DNA of 64,000 nt from positions 4,526,001 through 4,590,000 of the forward strand of contig NZ_CP172312.1 in the NCBI RefSeq assembly GCF_047946665.1, written 5' to 3'. This document shows positions 16,823-25,384 of this stretch, one piece after another. The translations under genes were made by a program, and so were the position numbers. Position 1 is the first letter of the stretch. Every line of letters begins with the position of its first letter. Source of the DNA: Allohahella sp002354735 (lineage in GTDB: Bacteria > Pseudomonadota > Gammaproteobacteria > Pseudomonadales > Oleiphilaceae). Below the pieces are notes generated by a model. That model was given only the letters and a program-made list of their open reading frames with translations. It made no database searches and was not told where the DNA came from.

Positions 16823-18400
16823 TTACGCAAGCGGGCGGATAAGCGAATGACCTGACATTTCCTCAGGTTGATCAAGGCCCATGAGCGCAAGCAGAGTAGG
16901 TGCGATGTCGCTCAGGCTGCCTTCGGTCAGACTGACCTTCGCGTCGCCGACATACACCAGGGGAACGGGTCCCGTCGTATGCTGTGTGTGGGCTTCACCG
17001 CTATGATCGATCATTTCCTCGAGGTTGCCGTGGTCGGCTGTGATGAGACAGTGGCCGTGCATCCGCTCGACTGCAGCGCACACCCGCTGGACGCACACAT
17101 CGACACACTCGGCGGCCTTCACAGCTGCTTCGAAATTGCCCGTGTGTCCCACCATGTCGCCATTGGCATAGTTGCAGACAATCAGATCGTACTTGCCGGA
17201 AACGATGGCGTCACATAGCCGATCAGTCACTTCCGGCGCACTCATCTCGGGTTCGAGGTCATAGGTGGCCACCTGTGGCGAGGGCACAAGGACGCGGTCT
17301 TCACCCTTGTACTCATCCTCACGTCCACCGCTGAAAAAGAATGTGACATGAGCGTACTTTTCAGTTTCGGCAATTCGCAATTGGGTCTTGCCCAGCTTCT
17401 CCATATATTCGCCGATACCCATATGAATGGCAGAAGGTGGGTAGGCGCATTCGGCATCGATGTCATCAGCGTATTCGGTCAGCGTCACAAAGGTGCCAAG
17501 CTTCGGAATCCGGGCTTTCTCGAAGTCTGTCTGCTCCGGGTGCACGAAGGCGCGGCTGAGCTGACGTGCACGGTCTGCCCTGAAGTTCATGAAGATGATG
17601 ACATCACCGTCCTCTATCCGGCCGTCGGCATCGTTTATGGCCGTAGCTTTGACGAATTCGTCATTCTCGCCCCGCTCGTAGGCAGCTTCGAGGCCAGCCA
17701 GCGCATCGGCCGCAGCGTATTCGGCCTTGGCATCCGTGAGCAGGTCATACGCACTCTTGACGCGATCCCAACGGTTGTCACGGTCCATGGCATAGTAGCG
17801 GCCAATGATGGTCGCGATACGACCGTCAAACTGCTTGTCGGACGACAGCGTGGCGAGTCTGGACTGCAGCTTTTCGAGCGAGACATCAGCACTGCGTGGC
17901 GGGGTGTCGCGGCCATCGAGGAAGGCGTGGGCTCTTAGACGCTTGACGCCTGCAGCTTTGGCTGCATCACACAAGGCAAGGATATGGTCCTCGCTACTGT
18001 GCACGCCGCCTGAAGACACCAGGCCGAAGACATGCAGCCTGGAATTGTTCGCCACGGCTTTCTGCAGCGCCTTTCCAATCACGGGATTCTCTGCAAAACC
18101 GCCCTCTCTCACATCCTTGTCTATCCGCGTGAGGCTCTGGTACACGGTGCGGCCAGCGCCGAGGTTCATGTGGCCAACCTCGGAATTACCCATCTGACCT
18201 TCCGGCAGGCCAACGGCTTCGCCAGAGGTCTGGATCAGCGTGTGGGGACGTTCGTGCCAGATCTTGTCCCAGTAAGGCGTGTAGGCATGAAATATGGCGT
18301 TATTGTCAGCTTCATCACGATGACCCCATCCATCCAGTATCAGTAAGACGGCCGGTGTTTTACGAGATTGGGTGTCGGCATGTGTGCTGGAGCCTTGCAT
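16823..18400 (-). CDS. gpmI: 2,3-bisphosphoglycerate-independent phosphoglycerate mutase
   Basis: Glycolytic/gluconeogenic enzyme interconverting 3- and 2-phosphoglycerate with two manganese ions. Metal-site motifs are LILDGWGHR near the N-terminus, GNSEVGH with the phosphorylated Ser, FLDGRDTPP, and the C-terminal ADHGN. At 525 residues it is slightly longer than most, because of about 10 extra N-terminal residues. The ATG at 18400 has a strong AGGAAGGA ribosome site. It heads the gpmI-envC-ctpA-deacetylase run, which is conserved in many gammaproteobacteria. Confidence 0.97.
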   Translation of the reverse strand: MQGSSTHADTQSRKTPAVLLILDGWGHRDEADNNAIFHAYTPYWDKIWHERPHTLIQTSGEAVGLPEGQMGNSEVGHMNLGAGRTVYQSLTRIDKDVREGGFAENPVIGKALQKAVANNSRLHVFGLVSSGGVHSSEDHILALCDAAKAAGVKRLRAHAFLDGRDTPPRSADVSLEKLQSRLATLSSDKQFDGRIATIIGRYYAMDRDNRWDRVKSAYDLLTDAKAEYAAADALAGLEAAYERGENDEFVKATAINDADGRIEDGDVIIFMNFRADRARQLSRAFVHPEQTDFEKARIPKLGTFVTLTEYADDIDAECAYPPSAIHMGIGEYMEKLGKTQLRIAETEKYAHVTFFFSGGREDEYKGEDRVLVPSPQVATYDLEPEMSAPEVTDRLCDAIVSGKYDLIVCNYANGDMVGHTGNFEAAVKAAECVDVCVQRVCAAVERMHGHCLITADHGNLEEMIDHSGEAHTQHTTGPVPLVYVGDAKVSLTEGSLSDIAPTLLALMGLDQPEEMSGHSLIRPLA

Positions 18401-18531
18401 GTGAGTCCTTCCTGTGAGGGCTGATCGGCCAATAAGTGTAACGGCCTCGTGGCTGCAGTCAAAGTGACATCAGTGACAGGTCGCCAAGCGGCCGTGGCAG
18501 TAAGTTCAGCCAGTATACAACAGACAGCTGC

Positions 18532-18560
18532 TTCAGCTTGCCGCCAGCTGTGTGTATAAT
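18532..18560 (+). promoter_or_regulatory. Candidate promoter of the rhodanese-grxC-secB genes
   Basis: A perfect -10 hexamer TATAAT (18555-18560) lies 65 nt before the rhodanese-like start. At 17-nt spacing the -35 is only TTCAGC (three of six matches), so strength is uncertain. Confidence 0.55.
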
Positions 18561-18624
18561 GCCGTCCCTTCGCTTTTCAAAGCTTTTTCTCGTTCGTCTC
18601 TTCGAGCCCCGGCCAGGAATATAC

Positions 18625-19095
18625 ATGTCCCAGTTTATCGAATTCGTTACCAATAACTGGATACTCTGTTCAGTATTCGTCGGACTGCTGATCGCGTTAC
18701 TCTTTACTGAAAAGAAGCGCTCAGGCAAAACCCTGTCGCCACAGCAGACCGTCATGCTGTTGAATCGTGACCAGGCGGTTGTCCTGGATGTGCGAGACAA
18801 GAAAGAAACTTCGAAGGGTGTCATTACCGGTTCGCATGTCATTCCCTTCACCGCTCTGAAGGACCGTGCAGCTGAACTCAAGAAATTCGGCGAAAAGACC
18901 ATTGTAGTCGTGGACAAGATGGGCCAGCATTCGGGCAGTGCCGTGAAACTACTGAAAACTGCCGGTTTCACAAATGTTGTGCGGATGGGTGGTGGTATCG
19001 TTGAGTGGCAGTCGGCCAATCTACCCCTTGTCCAGGCGAACGGTGGCAAGACCGGCAGTGGCAAGGCCGTTGCCAAGAGCAAGAACAAGTCCTGA
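18625..19095 (+). CDS. Membrane-anchored rhodanese-like protein lacking the catalytic cysteine (YibN-like)
   Basis: A 156-residue protein with an N-terminal transmembrane helix (~15-33) and a single rhodanese domain in the cytoplasm. The fold landmarks LDVRDKKE and GSHVIPF are kept. The active-site loop, normally beginning with Cys after the hydrophobic strand, reads VVVDKMGQHSG: Asp replaces Cys. Sulfurtransferase activity is therefore not expected; a binding or scaffold role is more likely. ATG 18625 is chosen with AGGA upstream. The order YibN-grxC-secB is conserved in gammaproteobacteria. The lysine-rich C-terminal tail is low complexity. Confidence 0.88.
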   Translation: MSQFIEFVTNNWILCSVFVGLLIALLFTEKKRSGKTLSPQQTVMLLNRDQAVVLDVRDKKETSKGVITGSHVIPFTALKDRAAELKKFGEKTIVVVDKMGQHSGSAVKLLKTAGFTNVVRMGGGIVEWQSANLPLVQANGGKTGSGKAVAKSKNKS

Positions 19096-19156
19096 ATCAG
19101 TCTCTGCGGCAGAATTTCCGCGGAGGGCAGTAAACCAGCTATTGGGAGACCATGAC

Positions 19157-19420
19157 ATGTCCGCTGAAGTCGTCATTTATACCACGACCTTCTGCCCCTA
19201 TTGTGTTCGTGCAAAGCAGTTGCTCAAGAGCAAGGGCGCCGAATTCAACGAGATCAAGGTGGATTCCGATGCTGCATTGCGTCGTGAAATGTCAGCTAAG
19301 GCTGGTGGCCGCACCAGCGTCCCGCAAATCTGGATCGGCGACAGGCACATCGGTGGCTGTGATGAACTCCATGAGCTGGCCAGAGCAGGGGAGCTAGACG
19401 CTCTGCTGGCTGGCCGCTAA
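19157..19420 (+). CDS. grxC: Glutaredoxin 3
   Basis: An 87-residue dithiol glutaredoxin that reduces disulfides and glutathione mixed disulfides. The active site is TFCPYCVRAK, followed by the cis-Pro TSVPQIWIG and the GGCDEL glutathione-binding turn. ATG 19157 is preceded by GGGAG and gives the canonical length. It lies between the rhodanese-like gene and secB. Confidence 0.97.
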   Translation: MSAEVVIYTTTFCPYCVRAKQLLKSKGAEFNEIKVDSDAALRREMSAKAGGRTSVPQIWIGDRHIGGCDELHELARAGELDALLAGR

Positions 19421-19461
19421 CCATAAAAAACCACGAGTACAGTAGATAAGGAAACAATGAT

Positions 19462-19977
19462 ATGGCAGATGAACAGGGCCAGGCAGCTGCGAACGCCAGT
19501 GGCAAGAAGCAGCCTTCATTCGCGCTGCAGCGAATCTATCTGAAGGATCTCTCCTTCGAATCGCCCAGCTCGCCCGGCGTTTTCGGTCAGGACTGGAAGC
19601 CAGCGGTCAATCTCGATCTGAATACTGAGAACAAACAGTTGAATGACAGTCAGTGGGAAGTCGTGCTGACACTCACCGTCACAGCCAAGGTTGGTGACAA
19701 CACTGCATTCCTGGTGGAGATCCAGCAAGGCGGTGTGTTCATGATCGAAGGTCTCGAGCCTCAGCAGCTTGCACAGACGCTCGGCGCGTTCTGTCCGAAT
19801 ATTCTTTTCCCGTATGCGCGTGAGACCATCGATTCACTCGTCGTGAAGGGCAGCTTTCCGGCCCTCATGTTGCAGCCTGTCAACTTCGATGCCATTTTTG
19901 CTGATGCCGTTCGTCGCAAGCAGGCAGAAGCTCAGGGTGCCGCATCGGGCAATGGTGCTGAAGGCGGTACCCACTAA
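19462..19977 (+). CDS. secB: Protein-export chaperone
   Basis: Cytoplasmic tetrameric chaperone that keeps preproteins unfolded and delivers them to SecA. The 171-residue product has the family core FALQRIYLKDLSFESPSSP and the conserved GAFCPNILFPYARE block. The N-terminal and C-terminal tails (Gln/Ala/Gly-rich) are of the usual variable kind. It starts 41 nt after grxC and is the last gene of this run, ahead of a GC-rich hairpin. Confidence 0.97.
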   Translation: MADEQGQAAANASGKKQPSFALQRIYLKDLSFESPSSPGVFGQDWKPAVNLDLNTENKQLNDSQWEVVLTLTVTAKVGDNTAFLVEIQQGGVFMIEGLEPQQLAQTLGAFCPNILFPYARETIDSLVVKGSFPALMLQPVNFDAIFADAVRRKQAEAQGAASGNGAEGGTH

Positions 19978-19992
19978 GGGCTACAGCCATCT

Positions 19993-20027
19993 GGCGCTTT
20001 CAGGGCTGCTTGTGCCCTGGGGGCGCC
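19993..20027 (+). terminator. Two-tier hairpin after secB
   Basis: Outer arms GGCGC/GCGCC enclose an inner stem CAGGGC/GCCCTG with a 7-nt loop, starting 16 nt after the secB stop. No T-run follows, so it may end or stabilise the transcript without being a canonical intrinsic terminator. Confidence 0.45.
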
Positions 20028-20179
20028 CATTAACTTCTAGAACAGTTGTCAAGTCCAGTTTACCAAAGATAACAGCATTTTTTGTGCCTTTTTCTCGCCG
20101 TAGATAGTAAAGCCCTAATTATCAATAGCTTGTACAGCGTTGCCCCGGCCCTTTAACGGCTGTTTCGGCCTGAGCTCAT

Positions 20180-20208
20180 TTGACATGTGCTGCTAAAACC
20201 TGTTTCAT
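20180..20208 (+). promoter_or_regulatory. Candidate promoter of ectABC
   Basis: A perfect TTGACA (20180-20185), 17-nt spacer and TTTCAT (20203-20208, four of six) lie 41 nt before ectA. Ectoine promoters are generally osmotically induced; no specific operator was recognised. Confidence 0.5.
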
Positions 20209-20248
20209 ACGTCGCGTTCTGAAAATGTAGCAATCGGACAGGAGCAGG

Positions 20249-20776
20249 ATGACAGTTACTGAGCGTTTAAAAAGTAATGCCCCAGAGCAGTCGGACATCA
20301 CGCTCCGGGAACCTCGCGCAGAGGATGGTTCCTCTGTATTCGACTTGATAAGTCTGTGTCCCCCTCTTGATACGAACTCGATGTACTGCAATCTTCTGCA
20401 GGCCTCGCATTTTGCCGGCACATCCGTTGCCGCAGTTCGTAATGACGTTTTGTGCGGATTCATATCCGGGTATTTGATACCGAACCGACCCAACGTGCTG
20501 TTCATCTGGCAGGTTGCAGTCCACGAAAGCGCCCGCGGCCAGAAGCTGGCCAGTCGCATGCTCGAAGAGATTCTTGGCCGCCCTCAGTGCCGCCAGGTCA
20601 CCGAGCTGCAAACCACGATCACTAAAAACAACGAAGCGTCCTGGAGCCTTTTTCAGCGGCTCGCAAAGACACTCGACGCCCCGTTAAACACCACGGTGAT
20701 GTTTGATCGTCAGAAACACTTCGATGATCGCCATGACACCGAGATGCTGGTAAGCATCGGACCTTTCGCGCTTTAG
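20249..20776 (+). CDS. ectA: L-2,4-diaminobutyrate acetyltransferase
   Basis: GNAT-fold enzyme that acetylates diaminobutyrate with acetyl-CoA, the second step of ectoine synthesis. The 175-residue product shows the family N-terminus with LREPRAEDG and VFDLI, the substrate region SMYCNLLQ, and the acetyl-CoA loop HESARGQKLASRML. The C-terminal region (MLVSIGPF) is of the usual type. It heads the ectABC operon, with 124 nt before ectB. Confidence 0.95.
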   Translation: MTVTERLKSNAPEQSDITLREPRAEDGSSVFDLISLCPPLDTNSMYCNLLQASHFAGTSVAAVRNDVLCGFISGYLIPNRPNVLFIWQVAVHESARGQKLASRMLEEILGRPQCRQVTELQTTITKNNEASWSLFQRLAKTLDAPLNTTVMFDRQKHFDDRHDTEMLVSIGPFAL

Positions 20777-20900
20777 TCGCACCTCAAGTCGGCAGGCCTC
20801 CACTGGCCTGCAGGATCATCTTTGATCCGTTCATGAAGAAGCTGCGAATAATAGAGCCAGCACTTTCATGAGCGACAGAATGAATGGATAGGAGTTCTTT

Positions 20901-22232
20901 ATGAAAATTTTCGAAGAAATCGAATCAGAAGTCAGATCGTACGGACGATCCTTCCCGCGCCTTTTCAACCGCGCCAAAGCAGAATTTCTCTACGATAACG
21001 AAAACAACGAGTACCTCGACTTTCTCGCAGGTGCCGGCACACTGAACTACGGCCACAACAACGATATCCTGAAAGAGAAGCTGGTCGAGTACATCCTCGC
21101 GGATGGCATCACTCACAGCCTGGATCTTTACACAGTAGCCAAGGCCGAGTTTCTCAAGACCTTCAACGAGAAGATCCTCAAGCCGCGTGGCCTGGACTAT
21201 GTAGTTCAGTTTACTGGACCTACTGGTACCAATGCCGTTGAAGCAGCGATGAAGCTGGCTCGTACCGTGACTGGCCGTCAAAATATCATTTCCTTCACCA
21301 ATGGCTTTCATGGCGTAAGTCTTGGTGCACTGGCGGTGACCGGCAATTCTCACCATCGTGGTGCAGCCGGTATCGGCCTTGGCGGGACCAGCCGCGTGCC
21401 TTACGACGAGTACCTCGGGGAAGGTTTCGACACCACTGAATATCTCGACAAGGTACTGTCAGATTCCAGCAGCGGTATCGACAAGCCCGCTGCGGTCATT
21501 GTTGAAACTGTTCAGGGTGAAGGCGGTATCAACGCTGCCAGTGCTGACTGGCTTCGCAGTCTGCAGGCAGTCTGCCGCAAGCATGACGTGCTTATGATCG
21601 TCGATGACATCCAGGCGGGCTGTGGTCGAACGGGCACCTTCTTCAGCTTCGAGGAAGCCGGTCTTGATCCTGATATGGTCACCATGTCCAAGTCACTCTC
21701 AGGCTATGGGCTGCCATTTGCCGTCGTACTGTTCCGACCAGAGCTCGACCAGTGGAAGCCAGGTGAGCACAATGGCACTTTCCGTGGAAACAACCTTGCT
21801 TTCGTTACGGCGAAGGCTGCGATCGACCACTACTGGTCTGATGATAAGTTCTCCAAGGAATGTGTTCGCAAGGGCGAGTACATGACCAAGCGTCTGAACG
21901 CCATTGTTGCCAAGTATGGTGAAGGCAACTTCACGGCCTGTGGACGCGGCATGTTCCAGGGCATCAACTGTGTGAACGGCGAAATCGCCGGCAAGATTAC
22001 AAAGCGCTCGTTCCAGAAAGGTCTGATGATCGAAACCAGTGGTGCCGATGATCACGTCGTCAAGCTGCTTTGCCCCTTGGTCATCACCGATGAAAACCTT
22101 GCCAAGGGCATCGATATCCTTGAAGAGTCTGTGAAGGAAATTTGTCACGCGGAAGATTCCATTCCGGAAGAGGAAGTCTTCTTCGAGTCGCAGCAGCAGG
22201 ATAAGCCAGATACCCTCAAAGCAGTTAGCTGA
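20901..22232 (+). CDS. ectB: Diaminobutyrate--2-oxoglutarate transaminase
   Basis: PLP-dependent class III aminotransferase forming diaminobutyrate from aspartate semialdehyde and glutamate. The PLP lysine is in TMSKSLSGYG; the Asp contacting the cofactor is in IVDDIQAGCGRTG. At 443 residues it is a little longer than typical because of an acidic C-terminal tail. An in-frame ATG with GGAG upstream fixes the start. ectC follows after 29 nt. Confidence 0.96.
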   Translation: MKIFEEIESEVRSYGRSFPRLFNRAKAEFLYDNENNEYLDFLAGAGTLNYGHNNDILKEKLVEYILADGITHSLDLYTVAKAEFLKTFNEKILKPRGLDYVVQFTGPTGTNAVEAAMKLARTVTGRQNIISFTNGFHGVSLGALAVTGNSHHRGAAGIGLGGTSRVPYDEYLGEGFDTTEYLDKVLSDSSSGIDKPAAVIVETVQGEGGINAASADWLRSLQAVCRKHDVLMIVDDIQAGCGRTGTFFSFEEAGLDPDMVTMSKSLSGYGLPFAVVLFRPELDQWKPGEHNGTFRGNNLAFVTAKAAIDHYWSDDKFSKECVRKGEYMTKRLNAIVAKYGEGNFTACGRGMFQGINCVNGEIAGKITKRSFQKGLMIETSGADDHVVKLLCPLVITDENLAKGIDILEESVKEICHAEDSIPEEEVFFESQQQDKPDTLKAVS

Positions 22233-22261
22233 GTGCCGCACTCACTAATGGGAGAATCAGT

Positions 22262-22666
22262 ATGATCGTTAGAAATCTAGAAGACGCCGAGAAGGGCAAT
22301 CGTCGCATAGTGTCGCCCGATGGCAACTGGGAAAGCACCCGTATGCTGCTCAAGGGTGACAAGATGGGCTTTTCCTTCCACATCACGACTATCTATGCGG
22401 GTGCCGACTTCGGCATCCACTATCAGAATCATCTGGAATCGGTGTATTGCATTTCAGGTGAGGGCGAGGTGGAAACGGTAGAAGATGGCGTGGTTCATCC
22501 AATCAAGCCTGGCACACTGTATATCTTGGACAAGAATGACAAGCATATCCTGCGCGCGTTCAAGGAAATGAAGATGGCTTGCGTCTTCAACCCACCTTTG
22601 TCCGGTAAGGAAGTTCATAACGCTGAAGGCGCTTATGAGCTTGAAGCAGAAGCCGTAGAAGGCTGA
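22262..22666 (+). CDS. ectC: L-ectoine synthase
   Basis: Cupin-fold lyase that cyclises N-gamma-acetyldiaminobutyrate to ectoine. The 134-residue product begins MIVRNLEDAE, as the family does, and carries the metal-binding motif region HYQNHLESVYCISGEGEVE and HILRAF. It completes ectABC. Neither ectoine hydroxylase (ectD), a dedicated aspartokinase (ask), nor an EctR regulator is adjacent. Transcription runs toward trmL, and a perfect self-complementary repeat lies just past the stop. Confidence 0.96.
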   Translation: MIVRNLEDAEKGNRRIVSPDGNWESTRMLLKGDKMGFSFHITTIYAGADFGIHYQNHLESVYCISGEGEVETVEDGVVHPIKPGTLYILDKNDKHILRAFKEMKMACVFNPPLSGKEVHNAEGAYELEAEAVEG

Positions 22667-22672
22667 AACTTG

Positions 22673-23137
22673 TTAGCTGGCGCCAGTGAAATCGAGCTGG
22701 CGCCAGGCCTCATAGCTGACGATGGCCACGGCATTGGAGAGATTCAGGCTGCGGTTATTCGGCATCATGGGGATTCGCAAGCGCTGCTCTTCCGGTTGCG
22801 CTTGCAATATCTCTGGTGGAAGGCCACTGGTTTCCGATCCGAACAGTAGAATATCCCCCGCACGATAGCTCACACTAGTGTGTGATCGCATGCCCTTCGT
22901 AGTAATCGCGAACAATCGCCGTTCCCCCAAGGCTGCCCCAAAGGCTTCGAAATCGCGATGTACCGTCAGGTTGTCGAGATCTCTATAATCCAGGCCTGCC
23001 CGGCGCAACTTGCGTTCTTCCAGCACAAAGCCCATACGGCCTATGATATGCAGTTTGCAGCCATTGTTGGCCGCGAGCCGCATGATGTTGCCTGTGTTCG
23101 GCGCGATCTGCGGCTCGTATAGGGCTATATGAAACAT
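22673..23137 (-). CDS. trmL: tRNA (cytidine(34)-2'-O)-methyltransferase
   Basis: SPOUT-fold methyltransferase modifying the wobble position of leucine tRNAs. The 154-residue product begins MFHIALYEPQIAPNTGNIMRLAANNG, the family N-terminus with the NTGN motif. The AdoMet trefoil-knot region is seen in LLFGSETSGLPPE and IPMMPNNRSLNLSNAVAIVSYEAWRQL. It lies 5 nt after the thiolase stop and may be co-transcribed with it. Confidence 0.95.
   Translation of the reverse strand: MFHIALYEPQIAPNTGNIMRLAANNGCKLHIIGRMGFVLEERKLRRAGLDYRDLDNLTVHRDFEAFGAALGERRLFAITTKGMRSHTSVSYRAGDILLFGSETSGLPPEILQAQPEEQRLRIPMMPNNRSLNLSNAVAIVSYEAWRQLDFTGAS
22677..22706. repeat. Duplicated 10-bp palindrome forming a GC-rich stem-loop between ectC and trmL
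   Basis: CTGGCGCCAG occurs at 22677-22686 and again at 22697-22706. Each copy is itself a perfect palindrome, so the two also pair with each other as a 10-bp stem with a 10-nt loop. It starts 10 nt after the ectC stop and encodes the last residues of trmL on the other strand. No T-run follows in either direction. Confidence 0.6.
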
Positions 23138-23142
23138 TGTGC

Positions 23143-24348
23143 CTACTTGCTGTGCTCGCTGGCACGCTCGACGGCGAGGGCAACGCCCATGCCACCGCCG
23201 ATGCAGAGGGTGGCGAGACCTTTTTTCGCATCCCGTCGCAGCATCTCATGAATGAGAGTCACGGTGATGCGGCAGCCAGACGCGCCAATAGGATGGCCAA
23301 GCGCTATTGCGCCACCGTTGACGTTGATGCGGTCCACATCCCAACCCAAGGTCTTGTTAACAGCCATGGCCTGCGCAGCGAATGCTTCATTGGCTTCAAC
23401 GAGATCGAGTTCATCGAGTGTCCATCCAGCACGTGATAAACAGCGCCTGGTGGCCGGAATCGGTCCGGTGCCCATGATGGATGGATCAACACCGGCGCTG
23501 CTGAAGGCGGCTATCTTCACCAGTGGCTTCAGGCCCAGCTCGGCAGCTTTGTCAGCGCTCATCATGAGTACGACAGCCGCGCCGTCGTTCAAAGAGGATG
23601 CGTTGCCAGCGGTAACCAGGCCTTCTTTCTTGAACGCCGCTTTCAGGCGCGCAAGGCTGAGTGCATCGGCGTCAGCGCGTGGCCCCTCGTCTCTATTCAC
23701 TGTGAGCGGATCGCCCTTGCGCTGCGGAATTTCTATGCCGACGATCTCGTCGTCAAATCGTCCGGCTTCCTGTGCCGCGACCGCCTTTCGGTGCGAAGCT
23801 TCGGCAAAAGCATCCAGCTCTTCACGATTGAACTGGTATTGCTCTGCCACGTTTTCTGCAGTGATGCCCATATGGTACTGGTTGAAGGCATCCCACAAGC
23901 CATCCTTGATCATGGAGTCGACGAGCTCCCAGTTGCCAAGGCGCTGTCCCTGGCGTGACTTCGGCAGGAGGTGAGGGGACAGGCTCATGTTTTCCTGGCC
24001 GCCGGCGAATACGATGTCCGCTTCGCCAGTTGCAATGGCCTGGGACGCCAGGCCGATGGCCTTGAGTCCGCTGCCGCAAACCTTATTGATGGTCATTGCC
24101 GAAACTGTGTCGGGTAGTCCGGCCACCAAGGCCGCCTGTCGTGCAGGATTCTGACCGCAGCCGGCGGTGAGGACCTGACCGAGGATCACCTCATCCACAC
24201 TCTCTGGCTTCAGGCCGGTGGACTTCAGGATATCACGAAGCACGGCAGCGCCCAGCTCGTGCGCGGGCACGCTTGAGAGGGCACCGTTGAAAGCACCGAT
24301 CGCTGTTCGTTTGGCCGCTACGATTACGACCTCTCTGTACTGGCTCAT
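23143..24348 (-). CDS. Acetyl-CoA C-acetyltransferase (thiolase II)
   Basis: Condenses or cleaves acetoacetyl-CoA. The 401-residue product has the three thiolase active-site blocks: acyl-accepting Cys in NKVCGSGLKAI, NEAFAAQ, and GGAIALGHPIGASG with the catalytic His. The second Cys is in TLCIGGGMG. Closest in pattern to biosynthetic AtoB/PhaA-type enzymes. No PHA synthase or reductase is nearby, so the pathway is undecided (ketone-body/PHB, amino-acid or fatty-acid metabolism). Confidence 0.93.
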   Translation of the reverse strand: MSQYREVVIVAAKRTAIGAFNGALSSVPAHELGAAVLRDILKSTGLKPESVDEVILGQVLTAGCGQNPARQAALVAGLPDTVSAMTINKVCGSGLKAIGLASQAIATGEADIVFAGGQENMSLSPHLLPKSRQGQRLGNWELVDSMIKDGLWDAFNQYHMGITAENVAEQYQFNREELDAFAEASHRKAVAAQEAGRFDDEIVGIEIPQRKGDPLTVNRDEGPRADADALSLARLKAAFKKEGLVTAGNASSLNDGAAVVLMMSADKAAELGLKPLVKIAAFSSAGVDPSIMGTGPIPATRRCLSRAGWTLDELDLVEANEAFAAQAMAVNKTLGWDVDRINVNGGAIALGHPIGASGCRITVTLIHEMLRRDAKKGLATLCIGGGMGVALAVERASEHSK

Positions 24349-24531
24349 GATCCTGTCTCCTGACCTGGCTGGAATGCTGCTGGCGCTGTGCGCAATGAGT
24401 ACGGCAGTCTACTGCAGCCATGGAGCGAGGCCAATGGCGACGGCAGCAAATTGCCACATCTGGTGCACTTCAATCTGGAGCTCTGATCAAGCCTCTGATT
24501 TCAAAGGTGTCTGCAACACCTTGCGGGTGTG

Positions 24532-24548
24532 GCATGAATCTTTCATGC
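24532..24548. promoter_or_regulatory. Perfect 7-bp inverted repeat upstream of the flgP-like gene
   Basis: GCATGAA-TCT-TTCATGC lies 47 nt before the lipoprotein start, in a 247-nt gap otherwise without genes. Its symmetry and position suit an operator for a dimeric regulator. A weaker hairpin (CACC/GGTG) lies just before it. Confidence 0.45.
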
Positions 24549-24595
24549 ACTTGGTTCTGCGTCAAAGCTCTGGCGAACATACTGGAAGTGTACTT

Positions 24596-25381
24596 ATGAA
24601 AAGATGCCCGACTCTCCTAGGCTCATGTGCCATATTGGCCGCACTGTTACTTAGCGCCTGCGAAAGTGGCCCAGGCTGGCTGTATCACACACATGATTCA
24701 GGCAACGGCAATGTTCAGGTCAGGCCTGAAGGCGTCGCTGCACCCGAAACGCTCGAACCAATCATCATCAGGGCCAGCGGCTATGGCACCTATGAGCATG
24801 CGTCCGATGCAAGGTCGCAGCGCAAGCGCCTGTTAGCCATGCGAGCTTCCAAGCTTGACGCCTATCGTGCCTTGGCTGAGCGTATCTATGGCACATCAAT
24901 TACAGGATCATCGAGCGTCAATGATCTGGTGCTGCAACACGATAGCTTTCGTACACTGGTTGATTCGGTCGTACGCGGAGCGAGAGTCCTGAGCACAACC
25001 GAACTGTCTGGTGGCGGCTATGAGACCCTTATGGAAGTTTCGCTGGACGGCCGCTTTCAGCGCTGCCTCACCAGCCTCAACTACTTCCGATACGACGCCG
25101 ACTGTCGTCTGCCTTTACCGGCAGCAGATCCAGGATTGACGAGTTATAGCACCGTTACCGTCCCAGGCGAAGACTGGCGTTTTGCCGATAGCAGTACTTC
25201 GTTGGATGCGAATCTGCCTGTGCAGGCGAGAAACGTTCAAGAGCCGCAAATTGCTCAAGAGCCACAGGCTAGCCGAAGTGTCCGGCCGGCTACAGCAGAA
25301 GGTAGGAAGCGACTGGTTGAATCCGCGCGCAAGGGCAGCGGGCTCTATGCGCCGGCAGCAGACAGACAACAGGGCGAGTAG
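24596..25381 (+). CDS. LPP20-domain lipoprotein, FlgP-like
   Basis: A 261-residue lipoprotein (signal MKRCPTLLG..., lipobox LSAC) with an LPP20 domain: a charged helix of AxRAxKLDAYRALAERIYG type, then VLSTTELSGGGYETLMEVSL. In Vibrio, FlgP is an LPP20 lipoprotein forming the outer flagellar H-ring with FlgT. Here the next gene, 3 nt downstream, is FlgT-like, which strongly supports this reading. The extension after residue ~165 is Gln/Ala-rich and has no recognised domain. ATG 24596 is chosen because it begins the lipoprotein signal; the open frame extends back to 24218 inside the thiolase region. Confidence 0.75.
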   Translation: MKRCPTLLGSCAILAALLLSACESGPGWLYHTHDSGNGNVQVRPEGVAAPETLEPIIIRASGYGTYEHASDARSQRKRLLAMRASKLDAYRALAERIYGTSITGSSSVNDLVLQHDSFRTLVDSVVRGARVLSTTELSGGGYETLMEVSLDGRFQRCLTSLNYFRYDADCRLPLPAADPGLTSYSTVTVPGEDWRFADSSTSLDANLPVQARNVQEPQIAQEPQASRSVRPATAEGRKRLVESARKGSGLYAPAADRQQGE

Positions 25382-25384
25382 GCC

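Noticed and set aside
19978..20248. Possible mobile-element boundary between secB and ectABC
   Set aside because: No inverted repeats with target duplications, no transposase remnants and no tRNA or att-like sequence were found; it reads as an ordinary intergenic region.
24500..24560. Possible sigma-54 promoter before the flgP-like gene (GG ... GC)
   Set aside because: The GG and GC are 14 nt apart rather than the 10 nt required, so the match is only to the inverted repeat there.
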